Below are positions 18,508-27,016 of a DNA stretch of 64,000 nucleotides, in pieces. Below the pieces are notes generated by a model. The model was not told the origin of the DNA. It did not search any database and saw only the letters and a program-made list of their open reading frames with translations. Every line of letters starts with the position of its first letter. The first letter of the stretch is position 1. This DNA is from Comamonas fluminis (GTDB lineage Bacteria; Pseudomonadota; Gammaproteobacteria; Burkholderiales; Burkholderiaceae_C), in NCBI RefSeq assembly GCF_019186805.1, contig NZ_CP066783.1:2183501-2247500 (forward strand), read 5' to 3'. Position numbers and translations under genes: made by a program.

Positions 18508-19466
18508 TGAGCAAGACCATCAAAGTCGCTTTGGCTGGCGCTGGTGCCTTTGGCATCAAGCACCTGGACGGCATCAAGAACATCGACGGCGTGGAAGTCG
18601 TTTCCCTGGTCGGTCGCCGCTTTGACCAGACCAAGGAAGTGGCCGACAAGTACGGCATCAAGCATGTCTGCACCGATCTGGCCGAGTCTCTGGCGCTGCC
18701 CGAAGTCGATGCCGTGATTCTGTGCACCCCCACGCAAATGCACGCCGCACAAAGCATTCAGTGCCTGAAGGCCGGCAAGCATGTGCAGGTGGAAATTCCT
18801 CTGGCAGATGCCTTGAAGGATGCGCAGGAAGTGGCCGAGCTGCAAAAGCAGACCGGTCTGGTGGCCATGGTGGGCCACACCCGCCGTTTCAACCCCAGCC
18901 ACCAGTGGGTGCACAAGAAGATTGAAGCGGGCGAGTTCAACATTCAGCAAATGGATGTGCAGACCTATTTCTTCCGCCGCACCAACATGAACGCGCTGGG
19001 CCAGGCCCGCAGCTGGACCGACCACCTGCTGTGGCACCACGCTGCCCACACCGTGGATCTGTTCGCCTACCAGGCTGGCAGCCCCATCGTGAAGGCCAAC
19101 GCTGTGCAGGGTCCCATCCACAAGGAACTGGGCATTGCCATGGACATGAGCATCCAGCTCAAGGCCGCCAACGGCGCGATCTGCACCTTGAGCCTGTCGT
19201 TCAACAACGATGGCCCTCTGGGCACGTTCTTCCGCTACATCGGCGACACCGGCACCTATCTGGCCCGTTACGACGATCTGTTTACCGGCAAGGATGAAAA
19301 GATCGATGTGTCCAAGGTCGATGTGTCCATGAACGGCATCGAGCTGCAAGACCGCGAATTCTTCGCCGCCATCCGCGAAGGCCGCGAGCCTAACTCCAGC
19401 GTGCAGCAAGTGTTCAACTGCTACAAGGTTCTGCATGACCTGGAGCAGCAACTGAACGCTGAATAA
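18507..19466 (+). CDS. pmdC: 4-Carboxy-2-hydroxymuconate-6-semialdehyde dehydrogenase PmdC
   Basis: A 319-residue Gfo/Idh/MocA-family dehydrogenase of the LigC type. It oxidises the cyclised ring-cleavage product to 2-pyrone-4,6-dicarboxylate with NADP. The Rossmann motif GAGAFGIKHLDGI is at the N-terminus, and CTPTQMHA and EIPLADALKDA are conserved cofactor-side blocks. It overlaps pmdB by one base. A terminator follows, making this the last gene of the operon. Together with PmdA-B, D, E and F it forms a full route from protocatechuate to central metabolism. Confidence 0.94.
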
Positions 19467-19492
19467 ATCCTGGTGATTTATTGAGGCAGACA

Positions 19493-19523
19493 AAAGGCTG
19501 GGGCTTGCCCCGGCCTTTGTTGT
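19493..19523 (+). terminator. Terminator of the pmd operon
   Basis: AAAGGCTGGGGC and GCCCCGGCCTTT pair with a 2-base loop, followed by GTTGTTT. It begins about 26 bases after the pmdC stop. Confidence 0.75.
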
Positions 19524-19526
19524 TTA

Positions 19527-19590
19527 TTGCTTCTAAAACAATAGCTGTAAGCGCATGACGTTATTGGGCTATCGGCTATAAATGCTTTAA
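19527..19590. repeat. Degenerate family A repeat
   Basis: AATAGCTGTAAGCGC followed by GGGCTATCGGCTAT carries the AGCT/GCGC cores of repeat family A, but the second arm is eroded. It lies just upstream of the aldo/keto reductase and may contain its promoter region. Confidence 0.4.
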
Positions 19591-19612
19591 CTTCTCTCTT
19601 CAAGGAATACCC

Positions 19613-20635
19613 GTGCAAAACCGACCACTAGGCCCTTTCAGCGTTGCCAATGTTGCGCTGGGCTGCATGAATTTCTGCCACGCTTACGGCAGTCCTGTGT
19701 CCACCGAACAATCTCACGCTGTGTTGCATGCCGCGCTGGATGCGGGCGTGACGCTGTTTGATACCGCCGCTCTGTATGGCTTTGGCGCCAGCGAATCGCT
19801 GATTGGTCCCGTGCTCAAGCCGCATCGCAACCACATCACGCTGGCCAGCAAATGCGGCATGGCGGGTGTGCGCGGCGACGATGGTGTGATGCGCCGCGTC
19901 ATTGACGGTCGCCCCAAAACCCTGCGTCAGAACTGCGAAGACAGCTTGAAGCGCCTGGGCACGGACGTGATCGACCTTTACTACCTGCACCGCTGGGACA
20001 AGAACGTACCCATCGAAGAATCCGTGGGCGAGATGGCGCGCCTGAAGGAAGAGGGCAAGGTGCGCGCGCTGGGCCTGTCGGAAGTCGGTGTCGATGCGCT
20101 GCGCCGCGCTCACAAGGAACACCCGATTGCTGCACTACAAAGCGAATATTCGCTGTGGTCGCGCAATGCCGAGCTGGGCACGCTGCAGGTCTGCAAGGAA
20201 CTGGGCATTGCCTATGTTGCCTTCAGCCCCATGGGCCGCGCCTTTTTCAGCGGCAAGCTGAAGCAGGTGGACAGCTGGGTCAAAGGCGATATCCGCGCCA
20301 CCATGCCGCGTTTTGCGGCGGACGCCTATGCGCAGAACCTGCGCCTGCTGGCCCCCATGCAGGCCGTGGCTGAAAAGGCCGACTGCACGCTGGCTGAGCT
20401 GGCCATCGCCTGGGTGCTGCACCAGGGCGAGCATGTGATTGCCTTGCCCGGAACGACCAGCGTGGACCACCTGCACGAAGACATTCGCGGCGGCAGTGTC
20501 AAGCTCAGCGCCGAGCTGCTGGCGGAACTCGATGATATCTTCAGGCCAGAATCCATTGCGGGTGACCGCTATGCGCTGCAAGGCCAGGGCGAGGTGGATA
20601 CCGAGAAATTCAGCTTTGAATCTGGCCGAGCCTGA
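19613..20635 (+). CDS. Aldo/keto reductase
   Basis: A 340-residue NADPH-dependent oxidoreductase of the aldo/keto reductase superfamily (YakC/AKR13-like). The catalytic tetrad is visible: Asp in LFDTAALYG, Tyr in ALYGFGAS, Lys in LASKCGM and His in YYLHRWDK. It starts with GTG, placed by CAAGGAA nine bases upstream; no ATG fits. It follows the pmd terminator and a repeat, so it is probably a separate unit. A role in handling aromatic aldehydes is conceivable from location only. Confidence 0.85.
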   Translation: MQNRPLGPFSVANVALGCMNFCHAYGSPVSTEQSHAVLHAALDAGVTLFDTAALYGFGASESLIGPVLKPHRNHITLASKCGMAGVRGDDGVMRRVIDGRPKTLRQNCEDSLKRLGTDVIDLYYLHRWDKNVPIEESVGEMARLKEEGKVRALGLSEVGVDALRRAHKEHPIAALQSEYSLWSRNAELGTLQVCKELGIAYVAFSPMGRAFFSGKLKQVDSWVKGDIRATMPRFAADAYAQNLRLLAPMQAVAEKADCTLAELAIAWVLHQGEHVIALPGTTSVDHLHEDIRGGSVKLSAELLAELDDIFRPESIAGDRYALQGQGEVDTEKFSFESGRA

Positions 20636-20648
20636 GGCGCTCACGCCC

Positions 20649-21866
20649 TTATGGCGTGACTTTTTGCAGTCGCGCCTTCCAGCGCGCAGCGAGCAGGTCA
20701 GACAAAGGGCTGACCTCTCGCTGCAACTGCTGGGAGGTAATGCCTGCCGCAATCATGGAGGCGGGGCGCGTCAAATCTGCTTTCGCAAGCTGCTGCATCC
20801 AGACGGGGTCCAGCACCCCTCTGGGACTTGAGAAAATCAGCTCAATCATGCGGTGGGCCTCTGCGCTGCCGCGCTGCTCGGCCAGCCGGTAAAAGCGCAG
20901 TGCTTCGGCGTAATTGGCAGGCACCCCCTCACCGCGGTGGTACATGCGCGCCATATTCAGCGCGGACTCGGCAGAGTCGTCAGTGGACGATCCCCGGGTT
21001 GCGCTGGTTGCAGGTGCTTTGATGGTGCGCAGGCGCTGCAGATTGTCTGCCGCAATGGACGAGCGCGAGGCTACGCGGCTGAAAAATCCCTCTGCCTGAG
21101 CGTTTTGCTGGCGGGCGAAGGCCATGATGCCCAGTTCAATATTGGCTTGCACATCACCACGATCAGCAGCTCTGTTCAGAAGTTGGCGCTCCGCAGTGTC
21201 GGCTGGACTCGATTGCCCGGGCACGGTAATTTGCAGGGGCTTGAGTCTGGTGGCCTGTAGCCAGGCGAGATAGTCGGCCCTTGCCGCATGCTCGCTCCGC
21301 AAACGGTTGATGGCCTGGGTGGCCGCTGCTGGGTTGGGTGGGCCGGTGCAGCCATCAATTGCGCACCAGGCTAGTCCCGCAAAGGCCCAGGGTTCACGAC
21401 CCTGACTGGCTGCGCGTTCAAACCATTGTTGTGCCAGCGGCCTGTCTATGCGCACACCCGCACCATGCAGGTAGATCAGCCCCAGCTGCCAGGCGGCCTG
21501 TGCAGCAGCTGCAGTGCTGCCATAGCCACTGCTTGGGGTGGCTGTGCGCTGCAGGCGCTGAAGCTCGTCCTGAATGGATTTGATGTCAGGGGTTGGCTGC
21601 AGCGGCATTGAAGATGGCGAGCCTGCTGCCTTGCTGCGCTGTGCAGGCGCGACTTCTATGCGCGGCACAGTGGGGGTGAGCTGAGGGATGGCCGCGCTGT
21701 TGACAGGATTGCTCTCGATAGGGGCTAGGCTGGGTTGCGATATCTCCATCGGCGCTGTTTGAGTGGACTGGGTATCGGCAAGTGCCAGAGAGCAGCAGGC
21801 GGCCACCAGCGCCAGCAGCATGACGGACCCTGTTGAACGTGCATGCCTGCGCTGTGGCCTGGGCAT
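20649..21866 (-). CDS. Sel1-like repeat secreted protein
   Basis: A 405-residue protein with an N-terminal hydrophobic signal (MLLALVAACCSLALAD), a Pro/Thr/Ser-rich linker to about residue 90, then helical Sel1/TPR-like repeats: AAWQLGLIYLHGAGVRIDRPLAQQWFERAASQG near 130-165 and ALNMARMYHRGEGVPANYAEALRFYRLAEQRGS near 310-340. Such repeats bind partner proteins. Its start lies one base after the stop of the CsgG-like gene, so the two are translationally coupled. It therefore probably works in the periplasm with that secretion channel, perhaps as an adaptor. Not recognised beyond the repeat family. Confidence 0.8.
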   Translation of the reverse strand: MPRPQRRHARSTGSVMLLALVAACCSLALADTQSTQTAPMEISQPSLAPIESNPVNSAAIPQLTPTVPRIEVAPAQRSKAAGSPSSMPLQPTPDIKSIQDELQRLQRTATPSSGYGSTAAAAQAAWQLGLIYLHGAGVRIDRPLAQQWFERAASQGREPWAFAGLAWCAIDGCTGPPNPAAATQAINRLRSEHAARADYLAWLQATRLKPLQITVPGQSSPADTAERQLLNRAADRGDVQANIELGIMAFARQQNAQAEGFFSRVASRSSIAADNLQRLRTIKAPATSATRGSSTDDSAESALNMARMYHRGEGVPANYAEALRFYRLAEQRGSAEAHRMIELIFSSPRGVLDPVWMQQLAKADLTRPASMIAAGITSQQLQREVSPLSDLLAARWKARLQKVTP

Positions 21867-21867
21867 C

Positions 21868-23577
21868 TTATTTGCCCCCCGCTTCGCCAGTTGCGGCGGT
21901 TTGCTCCTTGCGTGCCGTCACACTCCACTGGATGGCTTGGCTGGTGTGCGCCTCAGTGCCCAGTGCTTGCTGGAAGCGCTGCTGCACGCCTTGAATGCCA
22001 TGGATGTCCTTCATGACGGTCAAAGCAGGGCCTTGCATATCTGCGCCAAGTCTGGGCATGACGTTTTCGGCGGTGGCAATGCAGAGAACGCCCTCGGTAC
22101 CCGGCTTGCCTGCATCCAGAATGAAGCCAGGGTTGGCATTCATCCAGTCGGGTATGCGTATGGCCTGATCTGCCGTGACCAGCGTGTTTGTTTGCAGCGC
22201 ATTGGGCAGCAGCCGGGTCACGGCACCCGCGCTATCCGCGTAGTAGCAATAGAGATGCGATGTTCTGGAAACCGTGGCCGAAAGAAAGACCTGTTCCCCT
22301 TCGCTGAAAGCAGGGCGGGTGCCTGCGGGCTGTGGGTTTTCCAGCTGCAGATTGATATACCAGCCGGGCGGTGCGCCCTGGTTCAGGCTCGCGGTCATGG
22401 TTTGGGGCGCAAGCTCTTCCTTGTTCCAGCCAATACGCGTCAGATTGCCATCTTCACCAAGGCCCACAAAGTTGCGCAAAGCGGCTTCGTAGGTTGAAAA
22501 ATTCACCACGCCGCTGACGACGACGCCCTTATCCGCCTGAAAGCGTGCAATGGCGTTGCGCAGCGCAGGGTCGGTGGCGCTCAGATGGCCTTGATCGGCA
22601 CTCAGATAGCCGCGGCTGATGAGTGAGGAGCGAATCAGCTGCAACTGTCCTGCAGGGCCGCTGGCGTTGAACCAGTCGCGCATCTGGCGTTGGAAGCTGG
22701 GGTTGGTCTGGTCCAGCATCAGGCATTGCCAGTAGGGCACGCGTGCCCATTTGCCCACCAGTTCAATCATGGCCAGGTCCACCAGGGTGCGCAATGCGCC
22801 GCCAGTTCCCATGGCGTAGTCGCGTCCCACATTGAAGCGCACGCCGTAGGTGCCGATGCGTCCCGCCAGGTCCAGGCCATCGCCTGCGCCGCCAATGACG
22901 ACTTCGTTGGCCGAATCCAGTCCGGGAATGATGGTGCGCGTGCGGAAGTCGCCCAGGTGGGCTTCCAGTGCGACCACGGTGGCGGAGCTGCTTTTGCTGT
23001 AGCCCGCGTCCAGGCGATCACCAGAGACACCGGCGGTATTGCGCACGTTGGATACGTTCTGATCGACAAATGCAATGGCACCCGAGACATAGAGGGCAGG
23101 GCGCTGCAGCTGCATCTGATTGTTGTTGAGCAAAATGGTGGTCAGGTTCTGCACGGTGTCCTGACGGGCGATGTCGACTTCGTAGTCCACATAGCGAAAG
23201 GCATTGCTCAGGTGGGACATCTGGGACAGGGAGGTCACCACCATGTCTTTGACGGCCACAGGAACCTTGCCTGAGAAGTCGGGAAATTGCTTGCTGCTGA
23301 TGAGGGTGGTTGGAAGCTCTGCCGCACGCAGCATGTAGTCCATGCAGCTCAGTGATTCGGAAAAGCTGGAGATGGAGCGCACAGGGCGCACCACAGGCCG
23401 GTTCATGGCATAGGCGGCTTCGTGGGCTTCGATGTGCTTGCGCGCATCAAGCTGTCCGCAGCCGGTGCTCAGCAACGAAGCCGTGACACCGATCACGGCC
23501 CATGCGCTGAACAGGCGGCCGCAATGCGCGCGCACTCCATTCTTGAGCGCCTGCAGCTCCAATATGGCTTGCTTCAT
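21868..23577 (-). CDS. CsgG-like outer-membrane lipoprotein with peptidoglycan-binding and DUF4384-like domains
   Basis: A 569-residue protein. The start at 23577 follows GGAGAGG. A long signal ends in LLSTGC with acylation expected at Cys40. Residues 67-287 resemble CsgG/HfaB: FSGKVPVAVKDMVVTSLSQM, the strand ALYVSGAIAFVDQNV, VVALEAHLGDFRTRTIIPG and the helix ALRTLVDLAMIELVGKW. Residues 311-368 look like a peptidoglycan-binding domain (SLISRGYLSAD, NAIARFQADKGV). About 405-510 resembles DUF4384 (FSEGEQVFLSATVS, LYCYYADSAG). CsgG forms a nonameric pore exporting amyloid subunits. The added wall-binding domain is not part of classical CsgG. It is third in a four-gene leftward operon behind two secreted proteins. 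The domain calls come from reading the sequence and remain provisional. Confidence 0.72.
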   Translation of the reverse strand: MKQAILELQALKNGVRAHCGRLFSAWAVIGVTASLLSTGCGQLDARKHIEAHEAAYAMNRPVVRPVRSISSFSESLSCMDYMLRAAELPTTLISSKQFPDFSGKVPVAVKDMVVTSLSQMSHLSNAFRYVDYEVDIARQDTVQNLTTILLNNNQMQLQRPALYVSGAIAFVDQNVSNVRNTAGVSGDRLDAGYSKSSSATVVALEAHLGDFRTRTIIPGLDSANEVVIGGAGDGLDLAGRIGTYGVRFNVGRDYAMGTGGALRTLVDLAMIELVGKWARVPYWQCLMLDQTNPSFQRQMRDWFNASGPAGQLQLIRSSLISRGYLSADQGHLSATDPALRNAIARFQADKGVVVSGVVNFSTYEAALRNFVGLGEDGNLTRIGWNKEELAPQTMTASLNQGAPPGWYINLQLENPQPAGTRPAFSEGEQVFLSATVSRTSHLYCYYADSAGAVTRLLPNALQTNTLVTADQAIRIPDWMNANPGFILDAGKPGTEGVLCIATAENVMPRLGADMQGPALTVMKDIHGIQGVQQRFQQALGTEAHTSQAIQWSVTARKEQTAATGEAGGK

Positions 23578-23669
23578 GATGACCTCTCCCTGTCTTACCG
23601 GCGAATGCGCGTGTTGTTCTGGTGGCGGATCACTCGATGCAGCCACTGCTGCCCTCTGCAGCGCAGACT

Positions 23670-24068
23670 TCAGTTGCAGATATTGATGACGTCACCGCGC
23701 AGAACCACGACTTGTTCGTTATTGCCTGCAGTGGTGGGGCCCGATGTGCTGCCGATGGATTGATAGCAAGTCGTTTGCGTGCCTTTGGTCTGCACGGTCT
23801 GCACCACGTCTTTTTCGGTCTTGATCTGGCCGAGATTGGCGCTGTAGGCTTTTGCGGTGTAGCGGCTGACTTTGGCTGCTGCGTCATCCGGCATTTGCTG
23901 CTGGTACTGGATGCTGGTCGAGCGAGTGGCCGCTGCGGTGGGCAGCTGCAGATAGCTCACGCGGCCGTTGATGACAACAGGATCTTCGCCTGGAGCCGCC
24001 TGGGCCGGTAGCGCGGCGATCGTTGCCAGCACTGCAAAGACCCAGAAGCTGCGAGTTAGGCAAGTCAT
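23670..24068 (-). CDS. Small secreted protein of the CsgG-like locus
   Basis: A 132-residue protein starting after a perfect AGGAGG. A Sec signal ends at LPAQA. The mature part has Gln/Thr/Ser-rich strands (SIQYQQQMPDD, VVQTVQTKGTQTTC) and ends with VVVLRGDVINICN. Two cysteines, in TTCYQS and at the second-to-last residue, may form a disulfide that ties the ends of the last domain. Its place between a repeat protein and a CsgG-like channel is like HfaA in the Caulobacter holdfast genes or CsgE/F in curli. It may be a minor subunit, nucleator or channel accessory. Confidence 0.72.
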   Translation of the reverse strand: MTCLTRSFWVFAVLATIAALPAQAAPGEDPVVINGRVSYLQLPTAAATRSTSIQYQQQMPDDAAAKVSRYTAKAYSANLGQIKTEKDVVQTVQTKGTQTTCYQSIGSTSGPTTAGNNEQVVVLRGDVINICN

Positions 24069-24132
24069 GACAGTCCTCCTGACGCGTATTGATGGGTGAG
24101 CGGCACCGGGAAACATGCCCCCGTGCTGCGAA

Positions 24133-24152
24133 CCAGCCCCTTTCGGGGCTGG
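24133..24152 (-). terminator. Intra-operon hairpin after the repeat-protein gene
   Basis: CCAGCCCC and GGGGCTGG pair perfectly around a 4-base loop, just after the repeat-protein stop. No long U-tract follows on the minus strand. Partial termination or 3' protection here would make the first gene much more abundant than the export genes behind it. Confidence 0.5.
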
Positions 24153-24166
24153 CTGGGCAGGCGGGC

Positions 24167-24943
24167 TTAGCGCGAAGCGTAAGGACCGCAGGCAGGACCT
24201 ACGCAGACCACGGGTGGTGGATCGCAGGAGTCGTTGGAGGCCAGGTTCTGGTAGGCGTGGGCCAGAGTGCCCTTGGCCAGGTTGGCCACGGTAGCGCCAC
24301 CGGCAATGCTGGTGATCTGGGTGGAGTTACCCGCGACCGTCACCTTGCCGTAGTTGGAGGACATGTTCTGCACGGCGACAGCACGAGTGCCCTGGGCTGC
24401 GTTGGACACCGAGGTGGTGCTGCCCGAGATACCCAGAGTCTGCTCGCTGTGGCCAGAAATGGTCACATCACCCATATTGCTGGCGCCGTTCTGATAGGCC
24501 AGAGCTGCATCGGCGCAATCCGGGCCGGTACAGCCGCTGCCAGAACTGTCGGCCAGGTTCTTCAGGCTAGCCTGAACAATGTTGGCTGTCTGCTTGGATG
24601 TCCCGATGATGTTGGCGCTGGCATCCACGCCGACATTGCCGACGTTGGAGGCCAGGTTCTGTACGGCGGCGTCACCGGCGGATTTGGCTTCGTTGGAAAC
24701 CTTGGCCTGCTCCAGAATGGATCCTTGCGTGGAGTTGCCACGAATCGTGATGCTGCCCTTGTTGGACGCAACGTTCTGATTGGCATAGGCCCGGGTCTGG
24801 GCCGTGTTGGTCAGGCTGCCGCCGTTGACGGAGGCCGTCTGGTTGGAGTTGCCGGTGATGCTGATGCTGCCCACGCCCGAGGGGCTGGCCGCCATAGCCG
24901 CTGTTGCTACCAAAGACAGAGCAAAAAATGCAATCGATTTCAT
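24167..24943 (-). CDS. Secreted five-repeat Asn/Gln-ladder protein, amyloid-like
   Basis: A 258-residue protein with a Sec signal (cleavage about residue 19). Five tandem repeats follow, at 23-61, 62-100, 101-156, 157-197 and 198-237. Each begins with a strand like GSITIRGNSTQ or KVTVAGNSTQ and ends in QNxxSN; the QN pairs stand at residues 56, 95, 151, 192 and 232. Such evenly spaced Asn/Gln in Ser/Thr/Ala/Gly-rich repeats is the pattern of beta-solenoid functional amyloids (CsgA, FapC, HfaD), but the motif is not the curlin motif. Repeat 3 carries a Cys-containing insertion (GCTGPDC), and the end has three Cys in a Pro-rich tail. GGGGAG precedes the start. First gene of its operon. Confidence 0.75.
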   Translation of the reverse strand: MKSIAFFALSLVATAAMAASPSGVGSISITGNSNQTASVNGGSLTNTAQTRAYANQNVASNKGSITIRGNSTQGSILEQAKVSNEAKSAGDAAVQNLASNVGNVGVDASANIIGTSKQTANIVQASLKNLADSSGSGCTGPDCADAALAYQNGASNMGDVTISGHSEQTLGISGSTTSVSNAAQGTRAVAVQNMSSNYGKVTVAGNSTQITSIAGGATVANLAKGTLAHAYQNLASNDSCDPPPVVCVGPACGPYASR

Positions 24944-25310
24944 GATGAATCTCCCCGCCGAAGTTGAAATTACCTTTGGCCACTATGGCTAAAGACAGAG
25001 CGTCTCCTTGCTTGCCTCCCTGATATGTCGGCCTCTTGGGTTTCGCTCAATTCCAGTTTCTTAGCGAAGTTCCATCTCCGAAATCACCTCCAGTTACTAC
25101 CTTTCCTTCAGCACGCACTAACCCCCGGCTTTTTGCAGATTGCCTTTGACAGCATGTTTAAAACTGAAACATAAGGAATTTTTATAGGAGGTAGTGAGTA
25201 TTTGTAACCTAAGCAAGATTTGTAATTTGATATTCATTTCTGCGCCTGATCTCTTACTGTTCAGCCGTGGATAAGTATTGTTTACATTTGATTTTTCAGG
25301 AGCGCGGACT
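24944..25310. promoter_or_regulatory. AT-rich divergent promoter region
   Basis: This 367-base gap separates the leftward amyloid-like operon from the rightward regulator and must hold both promoters. It is markedly richer in A/T than the flanks, especially 25120-25300 (AATTTTTATAGGAG, TTTGTAATTTGATATTCATTT). Such regions attract H-NS-type silencers and are typical of curli-like promoters. No gene is seen in it. Confidence 0.6.
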
Positions 25311-26111
25311 ATGAACTTCTTTAAATTGGGAGCAAAGTCTGTTGCAGATGCAAGTAAAAGTGTTGAACCGGAAGGGGCAAAAGGCGGCATTTTTGATGTC
25401 TTTCACAGCCCTCCCACCATCTGGCCTTCCTTCTTGGTCGGACAGCGTGGCAGCCCGGTGCGTGTCGCGATGGTGGATGCGGATCTTCATTTTTTAAATG
25501 TGCTGCAGCAGGATCTGTCGCAGGACGAGCGAATTCAGGTGGTGGGTAAAGCCCAGGGCCTGAAAGACGGCAAGCGGCTGTGCCGCAGCCTGGAGTTTGA
25601 TGTGCTGCTGCTGGATGTGAATCTGGCCGATGGCTCAGGGTTTCAGCTTTTGAGCTATTTGCAGCTGCACAGGCCGACCAGCCAGAGCATTGTGATTACG
25701 GCAATGGATGAAGACGAGAATGTGATCAAAGCCCTGGAAATGGGGGCGGCGGGCTATCTCGTTAAGCACTCCTGGTTTGGCAACGCGGCGCAAGCGATTT
25801 TGCAGGTTGCCAATGGTGGGGCGGCCATTGCGCCGCATGTGGCCAAAAGACTGATTCGGAATTTCGATGCGCGAATATCTTCGCTGCGGGGGCATTTGGG
25901 GGAGCGACCCAAGCTCTCTGAGCGCCTGTCGGACCGGGAAAAAGATATTTTGCGCATGGTTGCTGCGGGCTATACCAGTGCCGAAATTGGCAAGCGCCTT
26001 GAAATCAGTGGGCTGACGGTAAATACGCACGTGAAAAATATTTACCGCAAGCTGCAGGTCAGATCGAGGGCGCAGGCCGTCAACCACGCATCGATATTTG
26101 GAATGCTCTGA
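25311..26111 (+). CDS. LuxR/NarL-family response regulator
   Basis: A 266-residue protein: an N-terminal extension of about 48 residues, a receiver domain with the phosphorylation site Asp102 in LLLDVNLADGSG and the later Lys in GYLVKHS, and a C-terminal LuxR helix-turn-helix (LSDREKDILRMVAAGYTSAEIGKRLEISGLTV... region). CAGGAG precedes the ATG. No histidine kinase is adjacent. It is divergent from the CsgG-like operon, as CsgD is from csgBA, so control of that operon is the simplest reading. The long N-terminal extension is unusual for NarL-type proteins. Confidence 0.82.
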   Translation: MNFFKLGAKSVADASKSVEPEGAKGGIFDVFHSPPTIWPSFLVGQRGSPVRVAMVDADLHFLNVLQQDLSQDERIQVVGKAQGLKDGKRLCRSLEFDVLLLDVNLADGSGFQLLSYLQLHRPTSQSIVITAMDEDENVIKALEMGAAGYLVKHSWFGNAAQAILQVANGGAAIAPHVAKRLIRNFDARISSLRGHLGERPKLSERLSDREKDILRMVAAGYTSAEIGKRLEISGLTVNTHVKNIYRKLQVRSRAQAVNHASIFGML

Positions 26112-26128
26112 GCAGTTATTCCAAATAA

Positions 26129-27016
26129 TCAAGAAATAACGAGCAGCGGAATATCTTTCTCTGAAGAAAGCCGAGTCAGCTCGGCTTTTGTTGATTTAGA
26201 GAGAAATTGTTCAATCGCCGCATGTGTTTCGGGCTTGCGCATATCTGCTGGTGCCGTCATGGGCACGCCTGCTGCCTCACACAGCCGTTTTGCAAAATGC
26301 GGCTCCAGTGCAGCCACGGCCACAATGCCGTCCGCGCAGGGGTAGATGCGATAGCCCGCATGCGCGCCGCCCACATCGCCTGTGGGCTGGGTCAGGCCCC
26401 AGTGCCAGGGCAGAGAAAGCCACTGTGCGGCCTGGGCCAGCCCGATTTCGCGCAGAACTCCGCGCCCGCTGCGGCTGCTGAGCAGAACGGCTTGCAAAAC
26501 GGCTTCGCTAGTCATCAGCGCACCCGCCATATCGGCAAACAGGCTGGGCGGCAGGGCTGTGCTTTGCACAAGGCCTGCTTCGGCCTGATAGGTGAGGTCA
26601 TGGCCGGGCACATCGGCCAGCGCCCCTTCGCTGCCTACCACGCGCACCAGACTCAGGCGCGGATAGCGCTGCTGCAGGGCATCCCAGCCCAGACCCAGCT
26701 TGGTCAGGGCCGAGGGGCGAAACGAAGTCAGCAGCACATCGGTTTGGGCCAACTGTTCGTGCAGCAGGGTCTGACCGGCTTCGGTCTTGAGGTCCGCCTG
26801 CATGAGGTGCACGCCCTCGTGCATTTGCGCATATGCGCCGGGGCAGTACAGGCCCATGGGGTCGGCACCACCGCCGCCCGGGGCCAAAGGCTCCAGCTTG
26901 GCACACTGGGCGCCCATATTGACGCAGCGCCACAGGGCTGCGGGGCCGGGCAGGTTGAGCGCCAGACTCAGAATGCGAACGCCCTGCAGGGGCTCAATGG
27001 CGGTGTGGTCGGTCAT
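26129..27016 (-). CDS. CaiB/BaiF-family (class III) CoA transferase
   Basis: A 295-residue protein of the CoA-transferase/racemase family III (AMACR-like). EPLQGVRILSLALNLPGPAALWRCVNMGAQCAKLEP is the N-terminal CoA-binding block, LLTSFRPSALTKLGLGWDALQQRYPRLSLVRV a second, and YRIYPCADGIVAVAALEPHF the third. The catalytic Asp region is represented by PGHDLTYQAEAGL. It is shorter than typical 380-410-residue members, resembling the compact AMACR-like forms. The start at 27016 is preferred because similarity begins just after it. The 3' end is only 18 bases from the convergent regulator. Substrate unknown. Confidence 0.78.
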   Translation of the reverse strand: MTDHTAIEPLQGVRILSLALNLPGPAALWRCVNMGAQCAKLEPLAPGGGGADPMGLYCPGAYAQMHEGVHLMQADLKTEAGQTLLHEQLAQTDVLLTSFRPSALTKLGLGWDALQQRYPRLSLVRVVGSEGALADVPGHDLTYQAEAGLVQSTALPPSLFADMAGALMTSEAVLQAVLLSSRSGRGVLREIGLAQAAQWLSLPWHWGLTQPTGDVGGAHAGYRIYPCADGIVAVAALEPHFAKRLCEAAGVPMTAPADMRKPETHAAIEQFLSKSTKAELTRLSSEKDIPLLVIS

